Part shown: one piece after another, positions 1 to 11,971 of the stretch
Position numbering within the stretch: the stretch's first letter is position 1
How the letters are laid out: each line of letters opens with the position of its first letter
From: Peribolospora baueri
Lineage: Eukaryota; Basidiomycota; Peribolosporomycetes; Peribolosporales; Peribolosporaceae
Reading direction: 5' to 3'
NCBI GenBank assembly: GCA_029717555.1
Contig: JAMDHS010000006.1
Span: 186,001-250,000, forward strand
DNA length: 64,000 bases
Translations under genes and position numbers: made by a program
The notes under the pieces: model-generated
Seen by the model: only the letters and a program-made list of their open reading frames with translations
Databases searched by the model: none
What the model was told of the DNA's origin: nothing

Positions 1-134
1 GTGCCTCCGAGACTATGACGATGGGGCGCCCAACTCCTCGACCCAAGCAACCCACACGACCGCCAACCTCATCCGCCCCCTCCATCAGCCTTCGTCCCTT
101 ATCTCCTCTTCTTCACGACACCCAGCACCCAACG

Positions 135-1169
135 ATGGTCCGCGTCACCGTCAAGAGCCTCCTACTGCTCTCCCTTATTTCCGCCGCCTCTGCCGCCTCT
201 CTTCCCAGCGATGACGTTCCGTCCCAGTCCCTGCCTCAATTCGTAAACCAAGCCGGAGGCGCTGCCCTTCAGCACGGCGTTGTCGTCGTCCACGAGGACG
301 AGCAGGCCGTGGCTGATAATGTAAACCTTCCACCGCCGAGGGGAGGTTGGAGCTTTACCGATTGTGGTGAGTTGTCGTTGTAAACGTCGCAGAGAAGGGG
401 CAAGGAGGGACGGACGGGTGAGCGGGATAAGAGCTTGGGTCATTGTAGGAGTATCAGATTGTACTGGAACGAGTTGGAATGCGGTCAGCCTCTAAGCCCA
501 TATCCGTCATCTCACTGAACACCGTCTTTGCCCTCGCGTTCCTCTTTCTTTATCCCCCCCCATCACAACAGGCGTGCCAACAGACGCAGTAACTGTCGAC
601 TCCATCTCTGTCTCCCCAGACCCTCCGCAGCCAGGACAGAAACTGACCGTCACCGCCAAAGGCACCGTGCACGATCGTGTCTCTGAAGGCTCTTACGCCG
701 ATGTCGTTGTCAAGCTCGGTCTGATCAAGTTGCTGCAGAAGAGGTTCGACGTCTGCGAGGAGGCGTGAGTGTCCGTTTTTGGACGGGGCGGTCTTTCCTC
801 TTGAGGCAAGGCCGATCCAGCCATGCACAGTGGGTGGACGAGTGAGGCTGATGACTTTCTTACCTTCCTGTTTGTTCACACTGTTATAACACAGCGAAAA
901 GGCCAACGCGACGATCCAGTGCCCCGTCGAGAAGGGCGATTACAAAGTGGTGCAAACCGTAGACTTGCCCAAGGAGATCCCGCGGGGTGGGTATCACGTC
1001 TTCTGATCACCTGGCATTGGTTTTGGCTGACGTGCTGCTTCCACGTTCCTGTTCCTGACGCCCCATTCTAGCCAAGTTCAATGTTCATGTCACGGGCAAG
1101 ACGCAGGACGACCAGGACCTGCTCTGCGCTGATATCTCCATCACCTTCCCCATGCATAACTTCTTCTGA
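135..1169 (+). CDS. NPC2: NPC2-like sterol/phospholipid transfer protein (ML domain)
   Basis: Four exons (135-366, 572-764, 895-986, 1072-1169) join in frame to give 204 residues. The start ATG at 135 opens a clear signal peptide (hydrophobic run LLLLSLISAASA), so the protein enters the secretory pathway and probably the vacuole lumen. The mature part has the ML/NPC2 beta-sandwich pattern: SFTDCG, then VTVDSISVSPDPPQPGQ, GSYADVVVKLG, the second cysteine region DVCEEA, the CPVEKGDY segment, and a last strand ending DISITFPMHNFF. This matches the fungal phosphatidylglycerol/phosphatidylinositol transfer protein group, which binds sterol or phospholipid. Length is normal for fungal members. All introns have GTGAGT- or GTGGGT-type donors. 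It converges on RAD7, about 280 bases apart. Family is confident; the ligand is inferred. Confidence 0.93.
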
Positions 1170-1448
1170 TCTGCGCCTTTCTCAGACCTGATCCGCTGTG
1201 AGTAGAACATCCCCCGTCGTATTAGCAAGGGCTCCGACGACATGCGGAATAGCATGCATTCCGACGCGTGCGGCTGCCGTCTCTTCTGTCACCATGTCTT
1301 CCCTTGCCACTCGTCCGTCATTCCGTGTCGGATATCTCGACGCTCTCCCCACCGACCTCTCATATAGTGTACATCCTTTGTCCACCTGTAAGCTATACCT
1401 TTATTTTCCCTTCTTCACGAATCTAACGAGCACAGATCGCATAGAGGT

Positions 1449-4130
1449 TTAGGCAACGGCGGCGATAGCAGGGGTGCGAAGCGTGACGGCTGCCGAGAAG
1501 AAATTGGGCATTGTAGGATCGTCACCGAGGGCCCAGTCTCGGGACGAAATACGAGCGAGACTCCAAGAAAGAAACGAGGCAAAGGCAAAGGGCGTGATGA
1601 GATGCTCAAGTGCGGGGATTCTCCCGGCCGAAGATTTTGACGCCAGGCTGGATGCGAAAGGAGAAAGTGAATCGGTCAGCCTATCATTTCGTTTGAGAAG
1701 TCTCTGAAAGTATACCCCACCCCCCGCACCAAACCGTGGTGCGCTCACCTTGGTTGGGCAATAATCAGACACGCGGTTACAACCAGCGAGCCTAAGCACT
1801 TTTAGCCCATCGAGATTATCGAGGAGCTCACGGACGACGAAGTCATCTACCGCGCGACAGAAGCTTACGTCGAGCTCGCGGAGGCGCTTGCAGCTGGTCG
1901 CCAAGGACTTAATCGCCTCGTCGGTAAGATTGTCCACGCTGTGCAGGTTAAGCACCTCCAAGGTGCTCCCAGAGTGACCAACGAGAGCGCCCAGCGCCTC
2001 GTCATCGACGTCTAGACACCGGCCGAAGTTGACGTCGGTGAGTCCGCCGTGAGAGTTCGTCCACTCCGTGAACAGCTCCTTGACTCCTGTCGCGCTGATC
2101 TCGGCGCAGTCCCAAAACTTGAGTGTCCTTAATCGCTTACAATTGGGTTTGATGCCAGAGGTTAGGGTCTTGTCCGTCAGCTCGGGCTGGTCGTTGAGGA
2201 TGAGCGACTCGAGCTCGACGCCAACGGCGGAGAGAAGGGGAATGAGCGCGTCGTCCTTGAGAGGCGTGCCGCTCGTGCTCAGGTCGAGAAGGCGAAGGTT
2301 CTTGAAATTGTGAAGCGGGGCAAGGGCATCATCGCAGAAGAGGCCCATCTCGGAAAGCTTGAGCTGCGAGAGTTGCGGCGCTTTTTCGGCAAGCAGCTTG
2401 ACGCAATCAAGGTCGAAGCGCAGCGTCTGGCGAACTTGGAAACTCTCGAGCTGAGGGCCCACCTTCTCAATGAACGCCTTCCACGAGTTGACGCGGACGA
2501 GAAAGGGAGCGTACAGATGTAGCTGACGCAGGTTGAGTAGATGGTCCCGGTAGTAGTCTAGTGTCTCGTCGGACATCTGCCCGCATGAGAACAGAGAAAG
2601 TACCTCCAAATCCGGACAGAACTTGGCAATCGAAATGAGGCCGTCCGCGTCCATGTCTGGACCCATCCGATGAAAGGTCAGCGGCGTCACTGCTTTCAGC
2701 AATAGCTATGATTCATACGATCCAAGGACATAATGGACTTACTGGAACAGTCATAGAATGTAATCTCTCTGGTTTGTCTTCCGAGGAAGAGCTGAGCGGT
2801 CTTGTTGTTTAGTTTTCTGTTCTTCGAAATGATCTACCAAGAGGTGCACAAACTATAGTGAACTCGATGCCGTTCTTTCAGGTGCGTTAAAACTCAAAAT
2901 TACCTTGCTGATCTTGTTCAAGTTAACCGCCCCTATGTCGCCGAGCGCTTCTACGTCTTCAATGTAATTGCCGATGATCTGCACACCACAAGTGAGCCGA
3001 AACATGAGTGGATGGAAACAGGTTCAAGCCAGTGAAAGGAGACAGCCCACATTGATACATTGATCCTGAAGCGTTGGCATCCTGGTAAAATCCTCGAACT
3101 CTGACATCGTGGTCTTCTTTGGACCCCGCCGCCTCTTCGGTGCCGCCGGCTTGCCATCATCTTGTGGTTTCCACAACGGACCGCACTTGTGACATAGCAG
3201 TCCATTCGGCGTTTGAGCGCTGTTAGAGCAATATAAGAGTGCAGGTCAGGCTCATGTAACCATTTTCCGGCCGCGAACCTGCCACGCACGTGTATTTTGA
3301 GACAGTGAATTTGGCCTTGCAAATGGCACAATAGTCAATTGCGCCGGGCATCTTGTCCTTATATGTATGCGCGCTACGCCTGTTGCTCGGACCCGGCCGG
3401 AAATCCGCGTCATCCTCGTCGTCATCGTCATCATAGTCGTCATCCTTGCCCTTCTTCTTCTTCTGTTTGTCCTTCTTCGCAGCTGAAGCACTTGCGCGGG
3501 TCTGCCTGCCCCTCTTCCTGCTCCCGTTCGCGGCCGCCGCCACAGGCGTTCCCGCCGCCGAAACGTCCGCCATCTGGGAATCTTCGTCGTCGTCGTCGTC
3601 CTCTTCTTCTCCTTCCTCCTCCTCTTCAAATCGCATAGATGCGCGAGTCATTCGTCGTCCATTGCGAGCACGAGTGGAAGGCCCGGGCGTGGATGTTGAC
3701 GCGGCGGCTGCGGCGGAAGTCGAGGTGGAAGGGGATGCTGTCGTTGCTGGTCCGGTCGACGCTCGAGTGGGAGATGCATTGGATGAACCAGTGTGGGAGC
3801 TATCTGTGCCGACGTCCGTCGAGCCGGCCGGCCCTGGAGGCTGCGCGCGAGCGAAGCGGTTTGGGTTGCGGGCGGTGATACCTCGTTCCTGCGCGAGGAT
3901 AGGTCGCAAACAAAATGCCTCGATTCAATGCCGAACTCGGAGCCAGGAGAAAGAACCGTCCTGTTACCGGTCAAGAAGCACCTCTTCTTACCCTCAAAAA
4001 CTCGGTCAAGGCAGACGTCGGACCTCGTACACTGCTGCAGCATCAAGACAACTTGGAAGATTAAAAAGGAGCCGCGGCTACCGATCAGCGGAAAGAGGAC
4101 TCACCTCGAACCGTTGCTTCTACGAGACAT
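1449..4130 (-). CDS. RAD7: Rad7-like LRR protein of global-genome nucleotide excision repair
   Basis: Eight exons (4130-4105, 4031-3992, 3888-3290, 3219-3051, 2978-2904, 2833-2743, 2689-1749, 1703-1449) give about 731 residues. The N-terminus MSRRSNGS, then VRGPTSALTEFLR, is the conserved Rad7 start. A Ser/Thr-rich, acidic and Lys-rich linker follows. A four-cysteine putative zinc site (YCAICKAKF near residue 210, LLCHKCG near 230) precedes a leucine-rich repeat array (CPDLEVLSLFSCGQMSDETL and later repeats) running to the C-terminus. In yeast Rad7 works with the Rad16 ATPase and an E3 ligase to find lesions in silent DNA. The first two exons are only 26 and 40 bases. For exon 7 I chose the CAG acceptor ending at 2690, because the nearer TAG acceptor breaks the LRR frame. 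It diverges from SWC2. Confidence 0.92.
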
Positions 4131-4435
4131 TTTAAAGTAAGAGGTGAAGAGTTGGTCAGAGACAGAAGTCAGAGCCTGTTTTTGCACGGACTGAGCCTCC
4201 TAGCAAACGCGGTGGACTTGGTCAGCTTGCGAAAAGGAGGATGGTGGTGGCGAATCTACGAGGTGGAGAAAAAACTCCCGAGTCGGTTCGAGGTCGATTG
4301 CGAGTGTCACGCTTGGTTCATGTCATTTACGCGAGCGGATGACCGCCAAACGACGCCTAACGCCGTCCATGGAACGACCACGAGCGAGAGCCTCGCCTCT
4401 TTCGCCACGACGCTCATCCGCACACGACTTTGGCC
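4131..4435. promoter_or_regulatory. Shared RAD7/SWC2 divergent promoter
   Basis: These 305 bases separate the RAD7 and SWC2 start codons, which point away from each other, so the stretch must hold both promoters and both 5' leaders. I see no clear TATA box or repeat in it. Confidence 0.5.
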
Positions 4436-6654
4436 ATGGCGACAGACAGCGAAGACGATGAGCCCATAGAGGCCATGGAGACTCTCGTGCAGGGGAGAGC
4501 ACGGAGGAGCACCGCAGGTAATCGGTGAGTTGTGAATTTGAGGCGTAGCGGAAAACGCCGGGAAAGACTTAACGCTTAGACATGTTCATGCTTGAAACCT
4601 CGGACAGCATGCGCGCATTGCTCGATAAGGAGTACGAGAGAGAGGAGCTTTTCGAGGAGGCGGAAGGCGATGCTTCCTTTGAGGAGAATGGTATGTATCA
4701 TCGTAATGGTACACGTGGAGAAGGTCGCTTTGCTTATTTTCTCTCGACGTTTCTCATCACTCAGAGCTCGAGGATGATAGCGTGGACTCTGACTTCGACA
4801 AGTCCAGCGAAGACGAGAACGCGGCGAACGAAGATGACGAGGAAGCAGGAGAGCGTGAACTGGAGGAAATTGAGAAGGAGGACAAGAAGGTAAAATTATC
4901 CATCCTTGTTTTCCTTGCCGCGACGCGAAAACGCGGTATATCTGTCGAGTCATAACATATCACCAACGCTTTTTATTCATACTTAATTTCGTGTGGACTT
5001 AGGCCGCTCGATTTAAGGCGAAAACGGCTGCTACAACCCGCTTTACCAAGACCGTCGCTCGGCCTGCTCAACGTCCCGCCTTCGAGCGCGAATTCGCGGA
5101 AACGGAAGAGCAGCCACCGCCTGCCAAGAAACGCAAAGTCTCACTTGCGGTTCCTGGAGAACATCCGGAGCAGAAGGCTACAGAGGCGGGTGGATTGGTT
5201 GGAGTCCGGAAGAGCAGCAGGGCTTCCACTGTTCTGAACAAGCTGGAGACAGAGGAGAAGCTCAAGGAGGCTGAGGAAAGGAGAGTGAGTCGACGAGTCT
5301 GCTTTTTGTGTTCACGCCAACCCATCCGACACAGCTCTAACAACTTGCATTCTTTGTGGTCAGGTGTCTTTTGCTCTCAAGCGACCAAAAGTCGTCCCTC
5401 GTCCCCGTCTGACGCAAGACGCGCTCATCGCTGAGGCACTTGAGACGGAAGAAGCGAACCGAAAATCTTTAGCAGCCTTTCTAGAGCAAGAAGAGGAGCG
5501 CAAGAAGCGACAGCGCATGACCACCAAGAAAGGCATCAATGGTCCCTTCATTCGGTATTGGAGCGTTACGGACAGGACAAGAGGCTCGCGCTGGGTGAAG
5601 GAGCCGATGGTCCAGGTGGTACAGCTTGACAAGAAGGCGGAGGCTGGTGCCGACACTCCTACACCGATGAAGAAAGAGGACGGTCCTTTGACGGTAGGAC
5701 AACAAACACCTGTGCAGCCTACAAGTGTCAATGAGACCGATAGGGCAAAAGAGACAGAGGGCAGCAAAGAGACCGAGAGCATCAAGGAGACTGAGGCCGG
5801 CAAAGAGACCAAGAGTGTCAAGGAGACCGAGGAGGGGAAAGCGACCGAGGGTGTCAAGGGGACTGAGGGTATCAATGAGATCGAGGGTGTTCTTCCGACA
5901 GCGAGGAGGGAAGAGGCGTCGTTGGCTGTCCACCCTTCAGAGCCTTCACAACAGGAGGTTGCTGATCCCTCCGAGGCGGACAAGCCGATATCGCCTACCA
6001 CGTCTCCGAAAATTGAGCACTCTACCGATGCGGAAGTCAGCAAGTCGACAGACATAGGCGTCGATGCTGTGATAACGCAAGCTCAGTCATCACAACCGTC
6101 AAATGTCGTGTCTGCCAGCGCGGAGACCGCCAAACCTGTGAAAAGTGCCAACGACCCGCCCGAGGGCCGAACGCTCATCTCAGTGCATGGCTACGATCCG
6201 GAAGAGTGGGACTGGGTGCAAGAGTGGTCGGCCATCTTCGGCGACCATGTCGATTGGTCTTGTTATCCTGTGGTACAGTCGCGCAATCGCCCTCAGAGTG
6301 AGTCTGCCTAGGCTGCTTTCGCTCCCCAATGACCTCCGTCGCTCACCTCCAGCCCGCTGACGTTCCGTCCACGTTGCACCAGAGCCACGCCAATCCATCT
6401 GCCCGATCACTGGCCAACCGGCTCTCTACAAAGACCGTCGCACAGGCATCGCCTACGCCAATGCCTCGGCTTACAAAACCCTCTCGTCCTTGCTCGATCA
6501 AGGCTTCGTGTGGCAGCCCGAGTTCAATTGCCACCTTGGCGATCCGTCGGATGCGGGCGTCGGTGGGGTGTTCGAGGCAGCGTGGAAGGAGAGCCGCGGA
6601 AAGCAGGAGGCGGATGACAAGAAGAGGAGGAAAAGCAGGGTGGCGCTCACATGA
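4436..6654 (+). CDS. SWC2: YL1/Swc2 (Vps72) subunit of the SWR1 chromatin remodeller
   Basis: Six exons (4436-4524, 4608-4690, 4765-4889, 5003-5284, 5364-6297, 6383-6654) give about 594 residues. The N-terminal motif RRSTAGNRMRALL, the acidic SVDSDFDKSSEDE segment and the basic region ending KVSLAVPG are the YL1 signature that binds H2A.Z-H2B. The C-terminal YL1-C domain (CPITGQPALYKDRRTGIAYAN) is intact. Swc2 guides replacement of H2A by H2A.Z in the nucleus. A low-complexity insert of eight KETE-like hexapeptides lies at 5745-5888. Exon 1 was joined to the acceptor at 4607 because this restores the family motif AGNRM; a second splice pair there is also in frame. The stop lies about 275 bases from the convergent arrestin gene. 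Confidence 0.93.
5745..5888 (+). repeat. Eight tandem 18-base units coding KETE-type hexapeptides in SWC2
   Basis: The coding sequence repeats an 18-base unit eight times. Translated units run AKETEG, SKETES, IKETEA, GKETKS, VKETEE, GKATEG, VKGTEG, INEIEG. The later copies are more diverged. It lies between the basic middle region and the YL1-C domain and should be a charged, flexible linker. Confidence 0.9.
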
Positions 6655-6929
6655 ACAGAACCTTGGCGCTTCCCCATTCTGACTCATACTTCCCTGCTAC
6701 AAGCCGGAGTGTACAAGTACATGTACTCATATTGCGGCGAGACGCCGATCGCATACCATTCGTTTAACAAAGATCGCGACCCTCTCCGAACTCGAAAGCA
6801 GTCTAGACGCGCCGATACCCTCATGCTAAAGACCAGACTTCTGTCATGGGATGTTCGAGATGGTATTAGGACACGGAAGAGGTCTCGACGTGTATCTGCC
6901 GAACAAACCATATGCGAAATCAGGGACAT

Positions 6930-9900
6930 CTACTCCAAATCCTGCGACCGGGTCCCGGTCCTCCGCTCGAAGGAGTCTTCCTCTTCGAAGCGACCGGCAT
7001 CCTCCTCGAAGCGGCTCGAGCCAATGACAAGATCCACTTCCTCCTCGGAATCATCGTCGAGGTCACCGGTCGCGCTGGTACCATCGCCGTTGCTACTGAA
7101 ATCTTCACCGCAGGAGTCCAGGCCGACCTCATCCAAAGACACCTCGGGTCGGTTCATAAAGTCATAAGGCTGCTGCTTACGCGGGTGGACGTAGGGCAGG
7201 CAGGTAGGGTTGACGGTGGTGTTGTCTTCGTCGGTCCAAGCATACTGGGATTCCGCCTCGATGCTCGAATCGATCTCCGAAGACCGCTCGTCAGCGTCGT
7301 CGGGAAGGGCGATACCCAACCCTGTAATCGGCGGGCTCGGCTCCCGGACGTCGTGCCGAAGCTTGCTAGGAGAAGAGCTCTGGGAACCCGTTGCCCTCCC
7401 TCGCCTAGCCGTGGCGCTCATTATGGCCAAGTTGATACACTCAAGCGACATCTGATGGTTGATACGACGGCGGGGCGAGACGGCATCCCCTGCTGAGTCT
7501 GTGCTCTCGCCTTCACTGCTCATACCGCTCAGAACGGAGAGTGGGCGGTTCGGAGAGAGGAGCGATGGAGCTTTCCCAGGCAGTGGCAAGCCTGGGGGCA
7601 GCATGGACTTGTCCACCTCGATGACTGCCTTGGATCGGAGCGTGTCTAGTGAGCGCACCCTGGCTATGCGGGGACCCTCGAGGAGGGCCTCTATCTGCTT
7701 GGATCGAGCCAAAGGACTCTTCTGTTGCTCGATGCCAACGCTCTTAACACGCTTCATCGGTTGCGGGCCAACTTGAGGAGGACGTGGAATGCGTGCAGGA
7801 GCCTGACCAGAGCCAGTCGGAGGCGGGTCGATTGAAGCAAAATTGATGATGGTGACGGGTAACTCGACGGATACGTCGGACGACAAGGAACCGCGGACGG
7901 AAACCTTTAGCGTGTGTAAAACTTCGATGTGTCGGCTGCGCAGCAAGCTTAGAGCATCGGGCTAAACAAAGGAGCCGTATAGGCAGGATGGACGTGAGTG
8001 GAGGGGACGCACAGTGTGCACACAGAGGAAAAAGGAGCTAGCCACTCACAGGCACATCCACATAATGGTTAAAGTCAAACGTTTCGCCACCCTCCACGCC
8101 TCTCCACCATCCTTTCGCGGTGACCCCGCCTTTGGTTCCTTTCTGACCGAGCTCAAGCTCCGACTCGCTGACCTTCTTACGATAAGTCTGTGTCTCACAG
8201 GCATCGGCGTCAACGAACGCGTCGCGATAATTTGAACCGTGGTCTCCGGCATCCAGGTGTGGGCGTGGGCGAAAGATGGTTACTGTCCTTACCAGACACG
8301 CCGTCATAGCTTTGACCTATGACGAGAGGAGCACAGCGTCAGACTACCAGCTGTCAAGAAGGTCACGGAAATATTTCGAAAGGCGCACCTTCTTGGTTGT
8401 CCCGTTCTTGACGGAGACATGGACGTACAGTCGCTGACCAGCGACCCAGGTGGAGCGGTGCATAGATGCGGCAAGCTTGACCTTTCCTGAGCCTCCGAGG
8501 AACATGCCCTTCTGGTTGGAGACTTCGATTGGTTTAGGGGCTGGAGCAAGGACGTTGGCCATTTCGAAGAAAGGGTACACGTCGATGTGCCGATAGAAAT
8601 GTGCGATGGAGCGGCTGATGTCCGCTGTGCTCTTCAGTTTGACCGAACTGTGAGCGAATATGAATAGGAGGAAGTTAACCTGCGAGCAAAAGTCCCACTC
8701 TGACAGGGACCGCTGCTTACCCGATGATAATGTACCGCACAACTGCATTCTTGCTCTTGAACGTTCCCTTCGCGCCTTTGCCGAGAGGAAGATGCATGAC
8801 GAAAGGGAGGTTGTGGATGCCCTCTTTGCTTCTGCAGTATCCTTCATCGTCTGGGGGGGAAGCGAAACAAGGGAGCGGATTGCCGCCATATAAGGACGGT
8901 TGGGGCGAAGTTCCGGTTCCGTGCGAAGGAGGGGCATTGAGGTATGGATCTGAAGTCGATGCGATAACCATCGCGTGGTGGTAGAAAACGTGCCGAGCGC
9001 CCTCTCCCAGTAATTCTAAAACGGTGGATAATAAAACTCTCAACAACGATCAGCATCGGCGCAAAGTGCAGAATCTTCCATTATTCGTTCCTCACCTTCG
9101 AAGCCAACCACTCGGATCTTCGGCTGACTGATCATGACCTCGCCGTTCTTGTCACTACCCTTCCTAACCTTAATTTCCAGCCTACCTCGCAGAGAACCTC
9201 CTTCGACGACCAAGCTGCTCTCCAAAGCGAGATCCACTTCTACTCTCGCTTTTCCCGACCTTGACTGTTCAAGCACTACAGCGGTCCGAGCGCCCAATCG
9301 AGCCAGGTCGCCGCTGAAACTCTTGCTCCTCGACCGAGTCTTTGACAGCGGCCCGCCGTCGAGACCGTCGTCCGGTAGGGTCGAAGTGGTGCGAGAGAGC
9401 CTGCGGCCCGAAGGAGCAAGCAGCTGGCCCAGCTCGCGGGAACGGCGCTGAGGATTGGACCCCGCAGATATCAGGGTACCTCCGTAATCGAAACCCGAGC
9501 CTGGCTCACTCCGCGCCGGGTCAACCGGTTTGTAATCGGCCTCGAACAAATCTTCGGGAGTGATCGTTTTCTGCGAAGCTGATTCCGGAAGGCCGCCCGC
9601 GCTCCGACTCATCTCCCCGCCCAAGGGCGCTAGACGCTGCTGCTCTTCATCCTTTCCACTGCGGCTGATAACACGAGTGGACGTTGATCGGAGGGAAGGC
9701 CGCGCTGCCGCGCTCGGCTTCCTTGGAGCAGCCGCACTGACGTTAGATGGTAATTGAGGTAGAATCTGAGCGCCTGCATTGAAACGTTTGTTGATCAAGT
9801 CAAGCTCAACCATACCCCCGCCGGTCTCAACGGCCTCGAGGCCCTGCATGCCCGCCGTAGAACGCATGCGCACTGGCGCCACGTTGGACTGCATGGTGTT

Positions 9901-10734
9901 AGCGGGAGGGGTCGGCGCGGTGTAACCGGAGAGGTGGTGATTGGAGATCGTAGCGCGTGATGCCGAAGAGCGTTCAGAGGAACGTGCGGTCGATGGCGCG
10001 GCCGAAGAGCGCTCGGAAGAGCGACCCGCCAACGAATAATCGCCCGAAGGACGCTCGGAGGGGCGTTCAACTGACGGGCGATCGCTCGAGGGACGCTCGA
10101 ACGGACGCCTGTCCGACGACCGCTCACCCGAAGACCGCTGCCCGGATGGACGATGGCGCGCGGCCGGTTCACCCAAAGAACGATTACCAAAGGAGCATTC
10201 ACTCGTCATGGATCGCCCGGCCGAGGACGAGCTCAAGTGGGATGCCGAGGAGATGGAGCCAGCATGCGATAGACTTTGCGTCGACGTTTGATCGTAGACG
10301 CGGTATTCGCTCGAGGAGCGGCCGGCCAAAGGAGGCTGGCTTGCCACAGACAGAGGCGCGGAGGACGAGGTCCAGCAAGACTCCGACGAGATTGAACCTC
10401 TGTGGGAGAGCGGCTTCTGCGATGAGGGTCGATCGTGCGCACGACGTGCTCCAGAGGCCCGACCCGCGGAAGAACGGTCGCCTGCGGAGGACCGACTAGC
10501 GGAAGACGAGCTCCAGTAGGACTCCGAAGAGGTCGAGCCGGCATGCGACAGGCTCTGCTGCATTGCCCCATCGTAGGCAGGGCTTTGGCCAAAGGGCAGC
10601 TCGTGCTCGTGATACGCCTCCTTGAGAGTGGTCATGGACTTGTGGCGCGACCGAGAGCGTGACCGGGACCGCTGCTGTTGGTCGGGAGCGCGGCTTTGAC
10701 CTTCAGCTCGCCGCAGCTCCCTGGTTGCAGACAT
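6930..10734 (-). CDS. Arrestin-like (ART family) trafficking adaptor
   Basis: Five exons, with exon 1 running from the ATG at 10734 to about 9097. Its N-terminal ~400 residues are Ser/Arg-rich and carry three degenerate repeats. An arrestin N-lobe follows (ARVEVDLALESSLVVEGGSLRGRLEIKVRK, positions near 9140-9240; then VVGFEGELLGEGARHVFYHH across intron 1). The C-lobe shows GMFLGGSGKVKLAASMHRSTWVAGQRLYVHVSVKNGTTKK (about 8390-8510), then ACLVRTVTIFRP and VELPVTIINFASIDPPP. The last exon ends in an acidic disordered tail. Proteins of this type link the Rsp5 ubiquitin ligase to plasma-membrane transporters. I did not find a clear PPxY motif, so the ligase link is open. The frame upstream of 10734 stays open to 11046 but looks like leader sequence. 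Confidence 0.85.
10140..10560 (-). repeat. Three degenerate ~46-residue repeats in the arrestin-like protein
   Basis: Three copies start SLSHAGSTSSESYW (near 10560), PLSHRGSISSESCW (near 10415) and SLSHAGSISSASHL (near 10275), about 138-140 bases apart. A run of shorter Arg-Ser-Ser-Glu-Arg-like units follows the last copy toward 9950. Confidence 0.75.
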
Positions 10735-11220
10735 AACGTAACAAAATCTCGAGCTGGATGAGTGAGAGTTGAGTGAGAGACTGAAGACAAGAGGAAAGGT
10801 AAGCAAGCTGAACGGTGGTGGTGCTGCTCCAACGAGCGACGAGGCGATGAGGCCAGCGTATGCTGGGTGTCTAAAAGCAGGGACAAGGGAGACTCGCAGG
10901 GAGACATGTCCAGCCACTCTCCACGTCCCATCCCACTGAATCCAGAGCGCAACGGGCTGTGGCTTCCCATAGGTCGCGGCCGCGTCCCAGCTGAGCTCGC
11001 GGTGGTCGGAGGAATGTGAGCAGCGAGCGTGCGCAGGAGATGTCACAAGTTACTTATCGCCGCCTCTGTCCGCCTAGATCCGATTACATGTCTTCCCGAA
11101 GAGACGCTCGTTCACCAAACTTCTCCACTCCAACGCCCGCCAGACCCGGCCAACAACAGCACCAGCTTTTCATTCTAGCATCACCTCCGTCCGCTTACCA
11201 AAAGGTCCCCTCTGCCCGGA
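10735..11220. promoter_or_regulatory. Divergent promoter region, arrestin-like gene / TIM10
   Basis: These 486 bases lie between opposed start codons. The arrestin frame is open through much of the left part without a good start. No other gene or repeat is visible. Confidence 0.4.
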
Positions 11221-11971
11221 ATGTCCATGTTCGGATTTGGCGGAGGCGGTGGCGGCGCACCCTCTGCGCAGCTCAACCCTCAACAGCTGGAGATGGCCTC
11301 AGCGGAGCTGGACATGATCACTGACGTCTTCAAGTGAGTCTTCCCGCGTCCCGTCTTCCGTTCTCGTCCTATAAACGTTCTGTATGATGCTGGATCGTGC
11401 TTGGATTTGAGCTCTTGTCCACAGTCCCTTCTCGTTGCTTCGGCTCATTCGCCTTTTCGTCCGTCTCGGTCTCTTCTGACGTCTGCCCATGCCTCATTTC
11501 CCCTACATTTCCTTCTCTCCAGCCGGCTAGTGAGCTCTTGCCATGCCAAGTGCATCTCACCGCGGTATCTTGAAGGAGATTTGAACAAGGGCGAGAGCGT
11601 GTGCATCGACCGGTGAGTCACCTAGTCGGTCGAGCGAAGCCCCTCGAGGCCAAGCCGAGTCCTTCTGGCCCCTCTACGCAGGCGCCATGATGGCGGAACC
11701 TCCACGCAGGTCTTGCAGGCGGCCCGTGGTTCCGTTTTATTTTCTTTCCTCCCTATTCATGTTCTCTTTGAGCTCCCGCGCGCATCGACCTGTTATGCTG
11801 TTGGAAGGAATCACTGTTCCTGACCTAGGTCCCGGTTTACCCGACATTGCCCCTCCCAGATGCGTGGCCAAGTTCTTCGAGGTGAACAAGAAGGTTGGCG
11901 AGCGCATGCAGGCCATGGGTGGCAGTGCAGCAGCGAGCGGAGGCGGAGGTGGTGGGCTGTTCGGTCGATGA
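11221..11971 (+). CDS. TIM10: Tim10 small TIM chaperone of the mitochondrial intermembrane space
   Basis: Three exons (11221-11333, 11523-11612, 11860-11971) encode 104 residues. The twin CX3C motif is complete: C44-HAK-C48, sixteen residues, then C65-IDR-C69. Flanking sequence (MITDVFNRLVSSC, ECD-like [28 protein letters not shown]) is that of Tim10 rather than Tim9. Tim10 forms a hexamer with Tim9 that carries hydrophobic precursors across the intermembrane space to TIM22 or SAM. Both ends carry glycine runs ([10 protein letters not shown] and [10 protein letters not shown]), and the short exons are split by introns of about 190 and 250 bases, long for this window. The upstream ATG in the same frame is the first possible start. 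Confidence 0.96.

Noticed and set aside
5360-6055. Minus-strand frame of 231 codons with repeated SVSL-like units opposite SWC2
   Set aside because: It is the mirror of the KETE repeat in a real, motif-supported plus-strand gene.
9040-11046. Arrestin frame extended upstream to 11046
   Set aside because: The added part has leader-like composition, overlaps the TIM10 promoter side, and ATG 10734 begins a sensible protein.
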